Origin: Xanthomarina sp035306705
GTDB taxonomy: Bacteria > Bacteroidota > Bacteroidia > Flavobacteriales > Flavobacteriaceae
Assembly (NCBI RefSeq): GCF_035306705.1
Contig: NZ_DATGNO010000022.1
Span: 1 to 7,314 of the forward strand
DNA: 7,314 nt
Reading direction: 5' to 3'
Position numbers and translations under genes: made by a program. Below, piece by piece: positions 6,243 through 7,314 of this stretch (the first letter of the stretch is position 1; each line of letters opens with the position of its first letter). The notes under the pieces are model-generated. The model saw nothing but the letters and a program-made list of their open reading frames with translations, was not told the DNA's origin and ran no database searches.

Positions 6243-7136
6243 TTATTTAGTCAACTCCCGAAACAAACTCTCCAAACTTACATTCTTCTGGTTTAACTGT
6301 AGGATTTTCAACTGATTGTCATGTGCGAAATCAAACACATGAGAACGCATATCTTCAGTGGTAGAAAAAGTGATTTCATAAATAAAATCGTGTGTATTTA
6401 CTACTTGTTGTGCATTGGGTAAATTCATTAAAAAGGCGTCTTCAATGCGATAATCAAATTCAACAACAACAATTTGTTCTTGGCCATCACGAAGTTCCTT
6501 GAGTTTTTTATCGGCAACAATTTCACCTTTATTGATGATGATGACTCGGTCGCACATAGCTTCCACTTCCTGCATGATATGGGTGGATAGAAACACTGTT
6601 TTTTCTTTCCCTATATCTTTAATCAACCTTCTAATTTCTACCAATTGATTTGGGTCTAAACCTGTTGTAGGTTCATCTAAAATCAATACTTCTGGATTGT
6701 GCAATAATGCATTTGCTAAACCTACCCGCTGCCTGTAACCTTTAGAAAGTTGCCCAATTTTTTTATGAGATTCAGGAGTTAATCCAGTTAAGGTAATTAC
6801 TTCTTCGATACGTTGTTCATCTACACCATAAACGTTTGCATTAAAAGCCAAATATTCCCTAACATATTGTTCCAAATACAACGGATTGTGTTCTGGTAAA
6901 TACCCAACGCTTTGTTGCACCTTTTGCTTGTTAGTGATTACATCAAAATCATTCACCTTAGCTTGTCCATTAGAAGCTTCGATATAGGTGGTTAAAATCT
7001 TCATCATTGTCGATTTTCCTGCTCCATTTGGACCTAGGAACCCAACAATTTCCGGTTTATTCACCTTAAAGGAAATGTTGTTCAGTGCTTTTTGCGAACC
7101 GTAAATTTTTGTAATATTTTCAACTTCAATAGACAT
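6243..7136 (-). CDS. gldA: Gliding-motility-associated ABC transporter ATP-binding subunit GldA
   Basis: 297-residue cytoplasmic ABC ATPase. Walker A is GPNGAGKST (35-43). The Q-loop reads VGYLPEHNPLY with Glu82 where Gln is usual. The signature LSKGYRQRVGLA covers 130-141, Walker B LILDEP has Asp154 and Glu155, followed by the D-loop TGLDP, and the switch His186 is in STH. A ~90-residue C-terminal extension (about 205-297), rich in beta strands and ending in SLESLFRELTK, is typical of GldA. GldA pairs with the permease-type proteins GldF and GldG in gliding and type IX secretion-related machinery of Flavobacteriaceae; neither is visible, and in Flavobacterium johnsoniae gldA is likewise separate from gldFG. 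The gene appears monocistronic and converges with the lipoprotein gene. Length and motifs are complete. A general ABC-2 type exporter ATPase is the only real alternative. Confidence 0.85.
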   Translation of the reverse strand: MSIEVENITKIYGSQKALNNISFKVNKPEIVGFLGPNGAGKSTMMKILTTYIEASNGQAKVNDFDVITNKQKVQQSVGYLPEHNPLYLEQYVREYLAFNANVYGVDEQRIEEVITLTGLTPESHKKIGQLSKGYRQRVGLANALLHNPEVLILDEPTTGLDPNQLVEIRRLIKDIGKEKTVFLSTHIMQEVEAMCDRVIIINKGEIVADKKLKELRDGQEQIVVVEFDYRIEDAFLMNLPNAQQVVNTHDFIYEITFSTTEDMRSHVFDFAHDNQLKILQLNQKNVSLESLFRELTK

Positions 7137-7155
7137 AAAGCTCGTAGATTTTTTG

Positions 7156-7185
7156 TAAAAATAACTATTTCGTAATCGATTTCAA
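7156..7185 (-). promoter_or_regulatory. Candidate gldA promoter
   Basis: Read on the - strand, TTG (complement of 7183-7185) is followed after 19 bp by TATTTTTA (complement of 7156-7163), which matches TAnnTTTG except for the last base. The element lies 19 bp before the gldA ATG, a spacing seen for short-leader Bacteroidota genes. Consensus match by eye only. Confidence 0.38.
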
Positions 7186-7205
7186 TTAAAAAATAGTCTT
7201 TACAT

Positions 7206-7235
7206 TTTGTTTTTTAAATTTATTAGCTACTTTAG
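7206..7235 (+). promoter_or_regulatory. Candidate promoter for the aromatic-rich leader frame and downstream operon
   Basis: TTTG at 7206-7209 is followed after 18 bp by TACTTTAG at 7228-7235, one mismatch from TAnnTTTG. It predicts transcription starting within about 10 bp of the ATG at 7246, so the transcript would be almost leaderless. A second imperfect box, TACATTTT at 7201-7208, would give a longer leader but lacks an obvious -33 element. Confidence 0.3.
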
Positions 7236-7245
7236 CAGACTCAAT

Positions 7246-7314
7246 ATGAAAGCAACATTGAATTTTGCATATTACAACTGGAACTATTTCTTTTTTAACA
7301 AAAGGAACGAGATG
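7246..7314 (+). CDS. Putative aromatic-amino-acid leader peptide (or start of a longer gene), cut by the window edge
   Basis: An ATG at 7246 opens 23 in-frame codons that run to the last base. Eight of the 23 residues are aromatic, and seven fall within nine positions: YYNWNYFFFN at residues 9-18. This density of Tyr, Phe and Trp near the start of a transcript is what attenuator leader peptides for aromatic biosynthesis look like: ribosome stalling at these codons senses charged tRNA levels. The frame is divergent from gldA and preceded by a possible promoter. No stop codon or attenuator hairpin can be seen because the window ends here, and a second in-frame ATG occupies the final three bases. 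It could instead be the N-terminus of an ordinary protein; no signal peptide is apparent. The regulated operon would be phe, tyr or trp related by inference only. Confidence 0.42.
   Translation, partial: MKATLNFAYYNWNYFFFNKRNEM

Overview
The window is a stretch of AT-rich chromosome that almost certainly comes from a member of the Flavobacteriaceae (Bacteroidota). Three things point there: a GldA-type gliding-motility ABC ATPase, lipoprotein and secretion signals of Bacteroidota style, and start codons without Shine-Dalgarno sequences, some preceded by motifs resembling the Bacteroidota promoter (TTG, then TAnnTTTG). I cannot name a genus.

Left part (1-4233, + strand) is a compact homoserine/methionine operon. 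It holds the 3' end of an O-acetylhomoserine sulfhydrylase (MetY), an OsmC-family thiol peroxidase, and one 1132-residue polypeptide. That polypeptide fuses a MetX-like homoserine O-acetyltransferase to an aspartate kinase-homoserine dehydrogenase (ThrA). Together these enzymes cover aspartate to aspartyl phosphate, aspartate semialdehyde to homoserine, homoserine to O-acetylhomoserine, and O-acetylhomoserine plus sulfide to homocysteine. Only aspartate-semialdehyde dehydrogenase is absent from the visible run. The aspartate kinase domain has unusual residues in two of its most conserved motifs.

Middle part (4234-6187, + strand) has a short intergenic region in which a terminator-like hairpin overlaps a perfect TAnnTTTG box. 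Two envelope genes follow, 3 bp apart: an outer-membrane PagL-like (acyloxyacyl hydrolase/lipid A deacylase family) beta-barrel protein and a lipoprotein with a head GIN/DUF2807 domain.

Right part (6188-7314) begins with a 55-bp convergent gap carrying three spaced copies of CTCTGYG bracketed by an 8-bp direct repeat. The gldA gene follows on the - strand. After a divergent promoter region, the last 69 bases form the start of a + strand reading frame extraordinarily rich in Tyr, Phe and Trp. It looks like an attenuator leader peptide for an aromatic amino acid operon just outside the window.

Most of the content belongs to known families. The points that deserve attention are the three-activity fusion with a possible internal start, the altered kinase motifs, the PagL-like protein lacking the usual catalytic Glu position, the aromatic leader peptide, and the small intergenic repeat cluster.
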